From Chionis minor (lineage: Eukaryota > Chordata > Aves > Charadriiformes > Chionididae): DNA of 64,000 nucleotides. Numbering within the stretch: the stretch's first letter is position 1; each line of letters begins with the position of its first letter. The translations under genes and the position numbers were made by a program. A model generated the notes under the pieces. The model worked only from the letters and a program-made list of their open reading frames with translations. It was not told the origin of the DNA and searched no databases. Below are positions 44,301 through 58,222 of this stretch, one piece after another. The stretch covers positions 823,894 to 887,893 of the forward strand of contig VZSF01002028.1 in NCBI GenBank assembly GCA_013398295.1, in the 5' to 3' direction.

Positions 44301-47300
44301 AAACAAGCAGTGCTTCAAGCAGATGTTGATGTGGATTTTTAGTGCTCCTTATTTTTCATTATTAGGGAAAGTGAGAAATTCTCACCCAGAAGAACATATC
44401 CCATTAGGCATGACTCTGGAGATTAAGGGTGGGAAATCAGGTGCTTTCCTCTGACTTAATCCCAAAGCTTTGAATGTGGATTAAGGAGCCGTGCCACAAG
44501 TCTTCTTGATCTCTTACTTGTATTTTGGGATTAGATTTATTTTTGAACCTGTAAACAAAAAAAAAAATCTGTCTATTGAGAATGAAATAGACAAAAGTTA
44601 TGGGCCTTTGTCGCATCAAGTTTCTTGGCATGCATGTCTTCAGAACAGATGGAGGGACAAGCACCCTCCAATCCCGTGACATTTCTCTCTCCTTTTTTTT
44701 TTTTTCTTTTCTCTTCTCAGGCAAGGCTAATTTTACATGTCTTCTCCCCCACCCCTTGCCCCCACCAGCACACTTTCTGATAGAAAGGGTGAAGCCCAGA
44801 ATCGATGGTTCGTGCTGTTTGTGTTGATGTGGTAAGGCTGTGGTGGCAGAGCCGGCCCAGTCAGCTCTGTGTGACTCCTTCTGGGGACAGTTCTGTACCT
44901 GTAAGGATCAGTATGGTGAAGACTAAGCAGTGATGGTTAACACCTCTCCTCAAGTCATTCTTTTATGTTCTTTGATGTCAAGTGAATACCCTTGGGTGGT
45001 TGCAAGCAAGCACTGAATAAGCTCACTTAGTTTACTTGAGATGGGAGGGAGTCAGCATCTCCTTTGCAACTAACCTCTTGGTGACTGTCAGTTCTCCTCT
45101 TGTTTCTGCTTAATCTTTTGGTAGTAAACTTTCCACCAGTTACATTGAGATTTCCCATTCCCCGTGAGTGAGTAGGAGAACTTGGCTGTTTTTCAACTGA
45201 ATGTAATTCCCATAGCTGGGGGAAGGGACGTGATGTCTGGGAATTTATTTGCTGTAAGATTCAGATGAGACTTTAGTAACTTTGGAATATATCAGGATTA
45301 CCTTCTGTGCTGAACTTTAATTCTCACTTTTAAGACACAGATAAGACTCAAACTACTTGCGGGTACATTGATATATGCTGTGGAGTTGTCTCTAATAATA
45401 ACGATGATAATAGTAGTAAGAACAAAACCCAGTAACCCTGCTCTTCTCTCAGCAAGGCTGTGTGTACTTTCTGGGTATGTCATCCTACCAGCTCTTTGTT
45501 TTAGCTGATGATGATGATTAATAAGACAGGTGACCTAAACTCAAGGATGCTTGAGTTCATGCAAGATTTTCAGTCCTGGGGATGAATTCAGATGACAGTC
45601 TAAAAAAAAAAAAAAGAAAAGCTGTAACTGTTAGAAATCCTCCCTTTTCCTCCACTTCAAGGAGTGGCTGAGACTGTTGGCTGTATCACAGCGGTGAAGA
45701 ACTAAGAATTGGTTACGTTTATCCCCAAACCAGAAATAATTTTTGTTGCATGGTGAAAGGGTCTGCAGGTCTCCAGTGTATAGTCACTGTGGGGCAGTGC
45801 CATGCTAATGCTGATTCTTTTTTTTAATTTTTTTTATATTAGATGAACTAGGAAAGAGCGAAACACAGTGCACTTTCATGATGTAAAGGCTTTAATTTCA
45901 AACATTTTTTCAGGTTTTGGGGTAATGAACCGCTTGTAGTTTTTGAGTCCGGTCTTAGAATGGTGAGCTTTAGGGTTTGGTAAGCCACAAATGTGCATGT
46001 TCTTGCAAAGTATTCATTTGTGTACTTAAAGCTGCAAGGCCATTCTCTTGCAAAAAAAGAAAAAAATGTAGGTTAGCGTGCAATACGTGGAGATGGCAGT
46101 TGGTGTAACTCAGTCGTGATACTTGTACCGACTCCCTTCTCTAAGCACTTGGATATGAGGGTAACATTTAAAATAATGTGTGCTTTCACATGGTTATCAG
46201 GGTTCTTGCTTCAGCAGATAGAACGTGTGCCAGACTTCTTTTAAGTTATTTTAACAAATGAGCATTTTCTGGCCCACAGTAAGAGCAGCATTGAAACCAG
46301 CCAGGGAAAAGAGCTGATGCTTCCTTCACCCTCACTTAAACTGGAGCTGGACCCTCAGATTGTGATTGCCTCGGTCAGCGCTAAATGCTTCTTTCTGGTC
46401 GATAAGTCTCAGAATGCCACACGTGCATATGCATGAAAGTTTTTTGTCGTATGAAATTAGGGATGAAAGATATTGCTAATCGGTCCTAACAATGCCGGAC
46501 TTATTCCTGGGCCAGGGGAAACGGGAATGTGGGGAATGGATGTTTCACAAATGTGTAACACATTCAGACGCGTTGTTATGCCAGTGTTGGTGCCTGTGCA
46601 CGGACACTCTTTTCAGTCTGTAAAATGCTGCTGTTCATGCAGAGAATTTAAACAAGCCTTCTATTCAATGCTGAAAGTCAAAATAACACCAAAATCCAAA
46701 TGGAGGCACTTCAGTTGCATAATAGTGTCTGTTACAAGGAGGACTCGGTGCAGTAGATGATGTCATGCTCCTTAAGATAAGGCCTGAGCTGGGGGGGAAG
46801 GATGTCAGTGAGGGAACCGTTAAGAGTATTGGTATCAAAGCTATCCATAGGGTGCTAATTAGCAAGCCTGAATAATCCCACAGTTGATTGGGTTACAACT
46901 GTACATGTGGAAAAAAAAAAAAAAAATGACCCATTGCTTGGTGCTACCTGTTTTCACTGATTATAATTGCTTTAATGTTGAATAGTAGATTTCTGAATAA
47001 CGTGGCGGGCAGGGTATGACCTCACCGTACTGCATGCTGTTTCCTTGGGGGAAGCTTTCTTGCAGTTTAATTAACAGTGTGCTCAAGTTCCTGTAGCTGA
47101 TAAACTGATAATTTTGATACTTGCTGTCGTAGCTAGGGTTTGGGTTTTTTTCAGTCCGCCAAAGAGGTTTTCTGGTGCATTGCTGACACTGTAATGCCTT
47201 GCATCTGGGCTGCGCCTGTAGCCTTGCTGTGTAAGTGCTCCTTGTAACGGATGATGTTCCTGTTCCAAGGCCTCTGGCAGTTTGTTACTTTCCTTCCTCC

Positions 47301-47880
47301 CTAAACTTAAGTTTAGCATATACTTAACTTGTTTCGGCTTAGGAATAGTCCTTGTTTCCTCACTCTCGGTGCCTCTGTAGCCTCTTCTCGGGCAGAGGGG
47401 TGGCAGACGATTGCTGCCCCGTCCCCTTTCTCCCTTGTCGTACAGTATTCGCTCCAGGAAATGCTGAGAAAGTCGAGAGTAATGGAATTCGTGAAATTCA
47501 CGCTGTGCTTCAATGAAAACGTGTTTTCAATTTCTGCCTCCTTGGGAGCCTGAGACTGAACTGTAATTGTCGGCGCTGGGTGGGGGCTGGGGCTGAATGA
47601 GCGCGGTGGAGTCGGCGCGCTGCAGAGCCTCTCACCCCGGCATCTCCCCGCTCCTCGGCGTTCAAAGGCTGGTGTGTGCTTTGTGACCGCTTCAGGAAGC
47701 GTTTTGGTATTCAGCTGTCCAAAAGGCCCAGGCATTTTCCTGCTGGGATTGATCTGGCTGTCGGGGTCTGAGCGACAGTGACGTGTTGGAGAGGAGCGTG
47801 ATGGGGGGAAGCATCCACTGGGGGTGGTTTATCCCCCCTCTATGCTCTTCATCTTGCTCGCGCTGTCCTTTGAGTGTCCT
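38350..47880 (+). other. TTYH3: TTYH3 intron 1, proximal part
   Basis: CpG-rich for its first 250 bp, then ordinary unique sequence. Poly-A/T runs occur near 38707, 40428, 45602 and 46911. I see no embedded gene; open frames here are short and featureless. Confidence 0.75.
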
Positions 47881-48050
47881 GCTGCCGATTAAGGGTGAGA
47901 ATTATAATGGTGACTCAAAAGCCTTTGGTAAAACTCATTAATTCATTCCACCTCTAATTAGACACCCAGCCATGGGCTTATAATTATCAGAGCCCAGGAA
48001 TGCTTGCGGCTGTAATAAACTGTGCAGCATCAGTTGCAGAAATTGCAGAC
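47881..48050. promoter_or_regulatory. Candidate conserved noncoding element in TTYH3 intron 1
   Basis: A 170-bp block unusually rich in homeodomain-type cores: cattaattcatt, ctaattag and tataattatc within 80 bp, followed by gcagcatcagttgcag. It contrasts with its neighbours and resembles developmental enhancers. Conservation cannot be tested here. Confidence 0.3.
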
Positions 48051-51000
48051 TTCTGGTAAATGCAGATGTTATGAGCTCTTACTTGGCTTGGGTTTTGGTG
48101 AGGAAAGTGGAAGGGCATAGAAATGAAGTAGTCTCTACACACTCTCAGCTGACCTCTGGCTGAATCTTGCCTCTTGGTGTTGAACTGAGGGGAAAGGGTG
48201 GAGTTGTCCTGCTTATACTACCCCCCCCCCCCTCTTTGGAGGTGTAATAATGTAACTTTCAAGGAGAGAAAGAGGAAGGAGGATCTAATGAAAGTTAATG
48301 CAAACACGTTTTCGTAAGACTTTAGCAGCTGAGGGAATTTTACTTTTGGAATAAGAGTGTAACAGGAGCACTTGCAGGCTTTGCAAACAGTGCCCGTTTT
48401 GCTGTTTGGAAGTTAGGGAATGGCCAAGTGTTGTACAACAAAAGTACCAGGTACTTTTTTTGGGTCCTCTGGGTGTGGGGAAAAAAAAATCAATAGTAAA
48501 CTTCCATTATTTTGTGGAACAAAACCAATCTCTTCTTGTTTCTGAAATATGAAGGAAGGTAATTTTCAGAACTAATTTGTGTGGGTGAGCCCTAACAAAA
48601 AATGACTAGGGTCTTGTGAGAGAAGTTTATGCTACTTCTGGTATCTTTGAAATACTTGTGCTTTTTTGATTTTCAGAAGGAGAAGTAGAGGGAAGGCTGA
48701 AAGGACTTCAGGGAAGGACTTGTTATTTCTACCCTGTTGCAACTCTACTTGTAGTTACGATCACTGTGAATGCAATGGTAGACTCTGAAAACACGATCTC
48801 CATTTAGTTTTGGACTGACAAGCGGTCAAGCGCAAGCAATACCGAGAGGCACAGACCTAGGAAAAGGCTAGGGATGGGGATAGCTGGCTGTTACTGGGCT
48901 GAGCCTGATACCATTAAGGAGATAGGCTTGCCTTTTTTTTTTCTTAGGATTTGAACTTGAGTAAGGTTAGACTGAACGCCTTGGACTTCAGTAAATGGAA
49001 GCTATTGCACAAGTTTAGATTAGAGGCTAGTCACTTCTAGTCAGTGGCAAGTATTAATGTTCATGCTCCCTTAAGAGGGAGACCGTTTCAGTTGTAGTAG
49101 GTGGCAGGAAAAAATGGATCAGCTGTGTTTTGGGTCTTTTTCTGTCTGGATTTAGTGGAAAGCACAGATAGCACATCCAGTGAGGATGGAATGATTTGCT
49201 TGACACTTCTGTAGCTAAACAGAAGTCTTTACTTTGGATGAGAGTGCTATTTTAAAAGCACTGTACAATGCTTCCTGTGTGCCTTTTAGTATTTCAGAAT
49301 GTGAATGATGTCTTCTGTTTGTCCTTCTCGTACTTTCCGCATGCAGTCTGAGTTACTGTCAGCCTATGAGACTTGAGCAGTGCACAGAGCTTGGGTAGGA
49401 CAGGATTTCATCCCTGGTCTCTGAAGTCCAACACGCTGGATCACTGGCCGTTCCTTGTATAAGAATTTTGGATATATGCACATAGCTTAGACAACAGATG
49501 TTGAATCAATCTGAGCAGACAAATTAGCGGGAGCAACAAATTCACAAGGTTAAAATAGCCTTTCATTCTCGTAAGTACAACCAGGTAAAGATCCTGAGAA
49601 AGTTCGTGGCTAGTCTCAGAGACCATGTTCTGAGGCAGGTTGAGTGCTCTAACAGTGAACCTCTTGATCACTACAGGGTTTGGTTTTCAAGCTTCTTCAG
49701 CTTGACCTGCAGCAAGTTCAAATCTCTTCAAACACAAGCTCTTCAAAAGCATTTAAAATGCTTTAATATTAAAGGGTAAACTAAAGGCGATGAATATAAA
49801 ATATGTCCAGAGCTGTTGACAAAATTCTCTGTGTGGACAAGTGGTAGTCTGGGACGTGCTTCCAATGCCTGCGCATTAGCAGGCGGCTCTCGGAGAAGCC
49901 GTGTGAGTGATAGTAGATGCTGGGAGCGTTGTGCTGAGGTGTAAATAACAAGGTTGGACAGTTTATGCTAGCTCTGCCGTTTTTATTAGTGCAGCTTAGC
50001 TTTCGCCTTGGGCGATGTGGAGGTTATGGGAGAAGGAGGAAGGGACAAGCTGGGAACTTGCCGCCTCTCCCAGCGGAAGACGATGAGGAGGTATGGGGAT
50101 CTTGTTACCCTAATCCCCATTTGGCATGTTAATTCTTCTTGTCTGTGTAGTCCTATCTTAAGTCTGAAATTCTTACTGAGGCAGCTGCTTGCTGGGTCAC
50201 ATGTGTGTCTTGCTCCCATGCCCCTTCAACCTTCTTGGTGTTTCTGTGGATTCTGTTGCAGCTTTTAAAAGTTCATTGCTGTTAATTTTGTTCTCAATAA
50301 AATGTTGTTTTGAGACTGCTGCTTGTCGTCTTACTGCTCCTAAATACATTTAATAGCTATTTGCTAGATATTGCGTCTTCTCTCTGTGATTGACCCACCT
50401 CTTGATGTACTCCCAGCACTGAAGAGGACTGCAGATTCAGGTTTGTTTGGTGGGTAGATCTGAACTGTCTTCTGCTGATGTCAGGTACACTTTGGCCTGG
50501 GAGGAGATGTGCCTCTTGGACCACCGCAGTGGCCTATCCAACAGGTGAAATGTAGTTCTGCAGGTATAACTGATGGGCAGGAATTTCACACTAACTTAAT
50601 TATTAGGCTTGCTTTACTTCAGTGAGAATGATCTTTGTGACTTGATGCAATAGATGAAATACAAGGTTCCTGAGAAAGAACCAGTTCCAAGGATAAGCCT
50701 TGAACACTCATTGAGGTTCAGGTTCAAACCAGGTATGTCTGGTTTTTTTTTTTTCCCCTTCCAAAGGGAAATTTGCTGCTTGATGTCTGATATTGTGAAT
50801 GGCTCTTTCTTCCTGACACCTGTGCCTTCCGATGGCATCCACCAGCAATGTAGTTCTTTACGTCTTACTTGCAAACACATATACCACCACTTCTTTGATA
50901 CTAAAACTAGTCCTCCAAGACCTCTGTCCTTGGGTGGGTACTCAACTAGCCTTTGACATGCTGTTTCCTTCCAACAAGTCACTGGTCACTTCTGGGAAAA

Positions 51001-54000
51001 CAGAGATCCTGAGTATCTTCTGTGTGGCTGCACTCAGACCTTGGTCAGTGCAGGGTCTCTCCCATGTGCTGGGAACACAGGCTAACTGTGAAAAAGGGCT
51101 GAGAGCTGCTGGGAACTACAATGTAGTCCTCAGCTTTATTCTCAGAAATACTTTTTCTGTTAGAACAGGACACGTGTGAGGCGGAACCACAGCATTGTTC
51201 TAATGCTGCAGTAAGGAAGTACTACATGACGTAAAGCTTGATGTTGACTGTGAGCCATATAGTCGTCTTGTAGTCAAAACACTTAACTATACTGGGATAA
51301 GAATCTTGTTCTTGGTGCAGCTGTGGTTTGGGTTGTGCAATGGCTCTTTGGGTTCTGCTGCAGTATTTCTGCATCACCTGGTCTAGATCAGTGTCCTGAT
51401 GGCTGAAGCTGGGCTAGATAGGCTGGCAGGCATTCAGAGGCGTGTGTACATACATATATACCATCAGTTAGGGGAATGGTGCTCGCTGCTGCATGTGAAT
51501 GTCGATGCTGGACTCGGGGGGCTGGCTCCCTGTACAATCCTGGCTTTAAAGACCTAAAGATCCTCCAGTGCTGCTTAGTGGGGTCTCAGCAGGTAGGAAA
51601 GTGTCCGGTTTAATTCCCAGCTGCTTGCAAGGACCGGGGTCTTTGGGGCATTTACGCTGTGCTCTTGGCTGTCCTGTATTTAACTTCCAGGCAGTACCCA
51701 GATGGCCCCCTGTCCCTGTGCCCCTGGTAAATAGGCTTCCAAGTGGGGTTATGCATTCCAGGCACGTAGGCTGTCCTGCTCTGCTAGCTCAAGCTGGGTT
51801 AGTCATGCGTCTCACCGAGCGTGTCAGATCTGAGATGGTCTGTCTCTCTTGCTTCTGCTCTCTGAATCCTGGCTCTATAAAAGACAGTAATCAACAAAAG
51901 GGCGGTTAGAGTTGTGGAGCTTGGTTATATGACCTTGTCACTTCTTTCACCCTGATCTTTGGACTAAGGAGGTAGTGTTTTGAGTGCAGAAAAATTCTCA
52001 GGGTCCTGGGAGAGTGACTGGGATTGTACTGTTCAGCTGTAGGGCACTGTTTAAAATTAAATAGTGTGAGCCAGTGACAGGAAAATGAAACATCTGATTT
52101 CTAGGAAAAAAACAAGTGAAAACGTGATGCCGTCCTATTCCTCATGGTCAGATTCTGCCTCTGGAATATACTGTTTAAGCTCCTCGTCATTACATGGGGC
52201 TTGCACTATCACGTCTTTAAATGTATGCAAAAACCCGCTCTTGTTCCTTCGCTTACAGGTTTTCCACCTGAAGGTATAAGGTAGTGATGATATAATCACT
52301 TCCATAGCAACCAGCTGTCGTAAACAGGATTATGGTGCCTAGTAAGGATGGAGGGCACAAAGAATTTAGGAAGGAAGTATGCCCTCATGTAAATACCCTC
52401 ATTAACATGGAGTGAAGAAGGGTAAATTCAGTGTCATATGTGCAGAGAGCAGCATCCTGCTTAGTGTGCTGTGCTGGCACCCAGGGGCTCTGTCACCAGG
52501 AGAACGGGGGAAGAGGAAGGTCACACAGGCATGTGCGTAGCGTGATGTGTGTCCCTAAACTAATGCAACAAGGCCCTAAGAGGTGAATCTGTGGTGTTAG
52601 GTAAATCCTACAGAGAGCCTGTAACTGATCTCAAGGCGCAAGTGCAGCAGGATGCCTTGTCTCAGCTAATGTGGTTAAAACCCTGAAGGCACCAGAGACA
52701 TATTCTAGCCATCTCGCTTCTCACCTTCCTTCTTTTCACTCCCCTATCAAGAACACTCTTACCCTCCATACTGGAGAGGGTAAGGTCTGTCTGCTACAGA
52801 ATACTGCATTTTTTTCTTCACTAGTACTGTCTACGTAGAGTTAAATTAAAACGATTTCTCAATACACACTCAAGCTTTCGTTCTCTTTTTACTAAAAACT
52901 TGAGCTGGCTTCCCATGTCTATGATGGGAAGAACCAGCAAAATCAAAGGCTTTTCGCTTTAGCTTCTTCTGCAGTGAAGACTAATAGTGTCTTGTGACAT
53001 TCTTCTGCAGACCCGTAAAGGAAAGAAAGCTACTTTACTTGCACACAGTTACTGCCAGAGGTATCGTGGTGGGTTTTGTGCTGCGTAGAGTTAAGTGAGA
53101 ACAGTTACTGAATGCTTTAGAAGAGTCTTTGAACAGATGCCCTGCTCTACTATGTTCTGCAGTTTATGCACCACTTGCTTTCATTCAATAAAAAGCAACA
53201 TGAAGACACGAGAGTTATTGCAGATATTTGTTTTGTGGCTTCAGGGTATCTTATCTTGGGGCTGCTCAAAACTTCTTTCTAGTGAATTGCTCTCACTTTT
53301 TGCAGTGTTTGGGCGATCTAAGGAATAGTTTGATTGCTCCAGTGAGTCAAAAGTATTGCTTGGCTCTTTCCCAGAAGCTTTAACACCTGCTAAAAGGGTG
53401 AAGAATTCTGGGCAACTGCTGCCAGCCTGTAAGTGCTGTGAAAAGTCTCTTGTCAAAGATCCAGTTTTCTGTATAGGTTGCGAGTCAGATAATGTTCCTC
53501 TCTAATGCGGTTTGTCAGAGCGGATCTAACTCTGTATTGCTGTCCAAACTGCTTCTCTTGCTGGTGGTGTCTTTAGTGAGCTGAGCTGTGTGTATAGCAA
53601 GGGAATTGTGATCACTACTGGTGGTACGAAAGAGGTGACAGAGTGAAGGAGGACGTGGCTCTCTCCTTTCTAGCTTCAGAGAATCTGCAATGGATGGATT
53701 TAAACTGCTGGTCCTGTACTTGGTGAGGTCTGCCAGCCTCGCCTCATGAGAGAATAAGCTTCAGCAAGAGATACTGTGAGTCCTATACTGGACTTTTTGC
53801 TTCTCTTTGTTCCTGATTAGGATACTCTCTGAAAGTAAGTTCACAAATGTGGCTTAAAATACCTGTCTACAAAGAGTAGAAAGAAGAGTTGTGTATAGAG
53901 AAGGGTGGATCTTAAGTTTGAGACTTCAAGTGCAAGTTGAATGCCTGGTGTAACCTGGCTTAAAAATACATACAGAACTACTCAAATGCAAAAAGATCCA

Positions 54001-57000
54001 CCTGGCTCCCTTCTGTGGTGTCATTTATAGGAGAGTTCATGAACAGCCTGGGGGATTTCTGCTTACAAATTGGTGAATCCCACCTTACGAGGGTGTTCCA
54101 AATAGGCAGATTGCTGATGTGCACAGCTAACATGTTACTTGGTGCTTCAGAAGAGATATTTTCAAATGTGAAGTTAACTATGAAGATAAATGTAGGTATT
54201 AACCCTGGAGACTATTATAAAGCTAAGGAATGTGATTCACCAGTCAAGATAACTGGCTGAAAGTCCATCTAGTGAACCGAGTGAGCCACAGCAGTGAACT
54301 GAAAGACACTGAATTAAAAATAAACAAAGCAGGAGATGGTTGGCAAATAATAAGTAACTAAGCTCCAGTTCCTGGTATAGATCTGATGAAAATGTGTTTC
54401 AGGAACCACAACAGCCAGATGAGGTAAGTTCATGTATTTCTGCATTCAGCATTGGGGAACGTCTAACTTCAAGATGCTGATCTGGTGGCAGCCCTAGCAG
54501 CTGTTTTTAAATAGCCCAATTTTTAATTTATTTTTTTAAAAGTGTCTGTAGGAACTCCCCGGAGGACTGGTAAATATTTTTTTATTGTTGTTATTTTGGT
54601 GTTGTGGGTGTTTTTGTTTAGTGTCAGTGGCCAAACTTGGTGATGTTGCAAACGACATACTAAAGTCATTACGAAGCACCACAAGGTGTGTGTTGGATGG
54701 CTTGCCAAGCCAAAGGTCAGAGGAACCACAAGCAGGAATTGGCCACCACTCTGCTGTCAAATGGCTGTGGCCTGGATATTGTATGGGAGGCTAGATTAAA
54801 TAGGCCTTTCCAGGAGTTTTCAGGCCAGGAATGTATCGTGATTCCATGTTGCTTCAAAGTGCTGCAGCGCACAAGTGCTTAATAGTCAGCACACAAGGCA
54901 GCTGGCTGCTGTCTGTTGGATTTCTTCTTCTCTTGCTGGATTCTTCCTCATATTTTCAGTTTGAGTGTCAGGGGGCTATGTTTCTATCTCCAGATGTGAG
55001 GTTAAAAATGAAGCAGCAGGGTGAAGAGTCCGTGCTCCTGTTTCTTCTTTCTGAAGGACACTGTAATCCAAAATCTGCTACTCTTTTGCCAGTCAGTAGT
55101 TGGGAAGCTGTTGGAGGAAGACAGCCTGGTTTGTGGTTAGAAGTTGAAGTCCCTTGTGCGGCCATGTGAGGACCTGCTGAGCAGGGAGCACTGCAGCCTG
55201 GTCCTTCAGGTGGTGCTGGTGTGACTGCTCATTGAGTCCTGCTCTGGTGGCTCATCTTACTTGTGTGCCAGAGGCAGGTACCATGGTGGGGGGTGTTCGC
55301 AGCAGCTGCTTTGAGTGAAGAAGCCTTTCTCTGGAAGTGTATTGGGTAGCTGTGTGACACCTTGGACTTGACCTGTTAAGCTCTTCAGCTGTAGTGTGCT
55401 TCATGGATAGAAAGGGGTCATCTCAAGCACTATTCATCTGGAGGTAGCATTGAGAAGACATGGAAATATACGGTAATTGTGGTGTACCTAGCTAGAGACA
55501 AAAGAAAAAGGGGTCCGTGGGAAGCATAGCTCAGGATTATACTATGAGGGGGGAACTATTAGCCAATTTAGGATGTGAAAGAAAATGTACTTACTTCTAC
55601 TTCTTTATAACTCTGTCTCCTCAGTGAGCAGTGTTGCTTCCACTGTCCGAAGGAAGGCTTTGGTGTGTATAAAGTTTTCAAGGTCAAAGGCACAGGGCTG
55701 CTGACTAGCAAGACTGTTGGTGGGAGGATGTGATGCTTTCAAAATGCAGAACTGCAGTGGTGAGATGAAGAGCCTTTTTGGTGGGTGGAGAAATGGGGAA
55801 AGTCTCTATATCAACAGCAAATGTCCAAAATGTCTTAAATTTCCCAGTGAGATACAAGGTGAAAGACTGCAAAGGGTAAGTTGGGAACCAATTTGCAATC
55901 AGTGCCTTTATAAAAGGCACAAATTTAGCTTTTAGCTTGTGGGGATCACTTTTTTCCTAGACAAAAGTTGGCATTTAGTGCACCTCTGCCTCAGTAGCAG
56001 TATGTAAATCATGGACTGAATGGTCGTAGAAGAAGAGCGCTGCCAGATGAAGGCATGTCAGGATGATGGCTCTCCCGTCTGTGGTTATCAGGTGTGACAA
56101 TGTCAATAGAGGAGCTGTTTGCTGTTATCTCGTGCTGACATGGGTACTCCAGGCCCAGCTTTGGAGCAGCAATCCCAAGTAATGAAGCATGCTTGGTGGC
56201 TGTGTCCAAGTGCCACCCACACAGCTCAGCGCAGAGGTGGCACATATTGACAGGTCATGGATCTACGGGGTTTGAAGCAGCTGAAGCTGCAGCAGAGCGT
56301 ATGGTGTTTGCATTTCTGCCTCTAAAACTGATCCAAGTAGTGCTCTACCGAGAGGTGGGTGTTCTGGAGTAGTTCTTCCCCAGACGTAGCTTCTACGAAA
56401 ACAACTGTTGAAGGACTTATTTTTTCACAATGACCCTCTTTATCAAGGGTGCTTCAGTGTTTGCAAGTTACTGGATTAGCATAACAGGGGTGGCTTGAAG
56501 CCATGCCGATAAGAGTAGAGTGTTTCCTGCTAAAATTATGACAGAGTGACTTACAATTCTGCTGTCTTGCACACTTTTCATGCTCAGGCTTAACAGGAAA
56601 GCTTTGGCTGTCTGAAGTGTCGCCACTTCCTCTTTTGCGTCTGTACGCTGCAGAAGGCTTTGGTGTCCAAGCCTGTAGCACGCAGGCTGGGGTCAGTGCT
56701 GGAAGAGGTCACTCTTTGTTCTGGAAGCCATGAAGCATTACAAAATGTTTCCTCCCTTGTGCTGTCTTTGGAAAGACTATTCTTTCTAATAACCCAGAAA
56801 AACAGGGCGTTCGAGTCCTGTGTGCGTGGGTTTTTTTGGGGTTTTCTTAATTTTTTTTTCAATGTGCAGGTGCTTAGGTATGCTCAAAAGGTCTGAGAGA
56901 AAGCTCACTATTGTCACTTTCCTTGAAGTTGGACAGAAGTTTTGAAGTTGTTTTAAAAACAACAAAAAAGCCACCTTTATGTTATAGAAGCCCACGCAAA

Positions 57001-57032
57001 CAAACTGACTTTAGGTTTGCCCGTTTGTACAT
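48051..57032 (+). other. TTYH3: TTYH3 intron 1, middle part
   Basis: About 9 kb. It has a C run at about 48222-48233 and scattered A/T runs. I see no gene, RNA or named repeat. Confidence 0.7.
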
Positions 57033-57299
57033 TGACGTGATGATTTGGGCTGGACTGGCCGCTGAGGTGAATGACAGATGCTCTCCCCCTCCTCTCTCCC
57101 CAAGGAGAAGGGGAGAGAGAGACTTACAAGGAGTAGGAACTAAACTACTTTAATGAAATAATAATAAAATAATAAAAAGGAAATAATGAAATATATACGA
57201 AACCAGTACGGAGCTCCCAGGATGATGATCACGTCACCAGCAGGCGCTGGGGAAAGTCCCAGACTGAACTCCGTGACAGTTTTACCTCAAACCAAGACA
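57033..57299 (-). mobile_element. ERV LTR, short, antisense in TTYH3 intron 1
   Basis: On the minus strand it starts TGTCTTGGTTTGAGG, the start seen in many bird ERV LTRs, and ends ATCATCACGTCA. Between them are an ATT-rich stretch, attaaag before the expected poly(A) site, and a CT/GGGGAGAG-rich U5-like part. At 267 bp it is shorter than related LTRs, so it is probably internally deleted. I see no second LTR or interior. Exact edges are uncertain by a few bases. Confidence 0.75.
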
Positions 57300-57993
57300 A
57301 CTGAAAACCCAGAAATATAGTTATATGCAATCCAGACTCTGCTGCATGGTTTATACTTGCGATCTGAATGTTTGAAGAATGAGCCTGTTTCTCTACATAC
57401 AGAGTGGCAGATCTTTTTTTTTTAACATCCACGAATTGCTTCTGCTAGGCAGGCCGTGACTGATTTCTGAAAGGCACAGCGGAAATAGCGCTTGCGTAAC
57501 GCGCAGGAGAAAGCGATAATGCACTGAGCACAGGTAACCTGCTGTGGCTGAACTGGATGTCTACGTCGTGTACCTGCGTGCTCGCCTGGAATGCACTGGA
57601 AGGCGGCTGCGCTAAAAACAGCAAGGCTGGAGCGTGCTCTTGCTGGCAGTTCCTAAACCACCCAGAAGTCGAAGGTAGGACGTACACAGTTTTGTTGGTG
57701 TAGTTATAAGTAAAGCCATAAGTGAACAGAAATTAGTAGACCTCTCCCAAGAAGGTTGTGGCGAATGCTGCGCAGGAGTGTGCGAGCTGCAGTGCTAAGC
57801 TGTGTGTCCAGGGAGGCGCGGTTCGTGGGAGCAAGGTTCAAACTAGCTCTGCCTGGCGTTATCTGTAGCTATGTGCTCCAAGTCTCCTTACGAGCTTTTT
57901 CTTCTCTGTAGAAGTCTTTTGCACAAAGCTTGGCACTGAGCTGCAGCCTTGCAAAGGTGGATTTTTATTTTTTTTTAATGTCATCAAAGGCTT
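57300..57993 (+). other. TTYH3: TTYH3 intron 1 between LTR and CR1
   Basis: About 0.7 kb of unique-looking sequence with nothing recognisable. Confidence 0.65.
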
Positions 57994-58222
57994 TAGAATC
58001 ATAGAATCACTTGGGTTGGAAGAGACCTTCAAGATCATCGAGTCCAACCATAAACCTATGCCAAAACCCCCCCCTAACCCATGTCCCTCAGCACCATGTC
58101 TATCCGTCTTTTAAATACCTCCAGGGACAGCAATTCCACCACCTCCCTGGGCAGCCTGTTCCAACGCTTGATAACCCTTTCAGTAGAGAAGTTTTTCCTA
58201 ATATCCAACCTAAACCTCCCCC
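57994..58222 (-). mobile_element. CR1 LINE, 3' end (5'-truncated)
   Basis: On its own strand it encodes the last residues of the CR1 reverse-transcriptase ORF ([16 protein letters not shown], then [17 protein letters not shown]), then a stop, a short 3'UTR (ggactcgatgatcttgaagg, cttccaacccaa) and the terminal ATTCTATGATTCT. This is the commonest avian LINE. About 229 bp remain. The coding tail is open, so the copy is not among the oldest. Confidence 0.95.
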
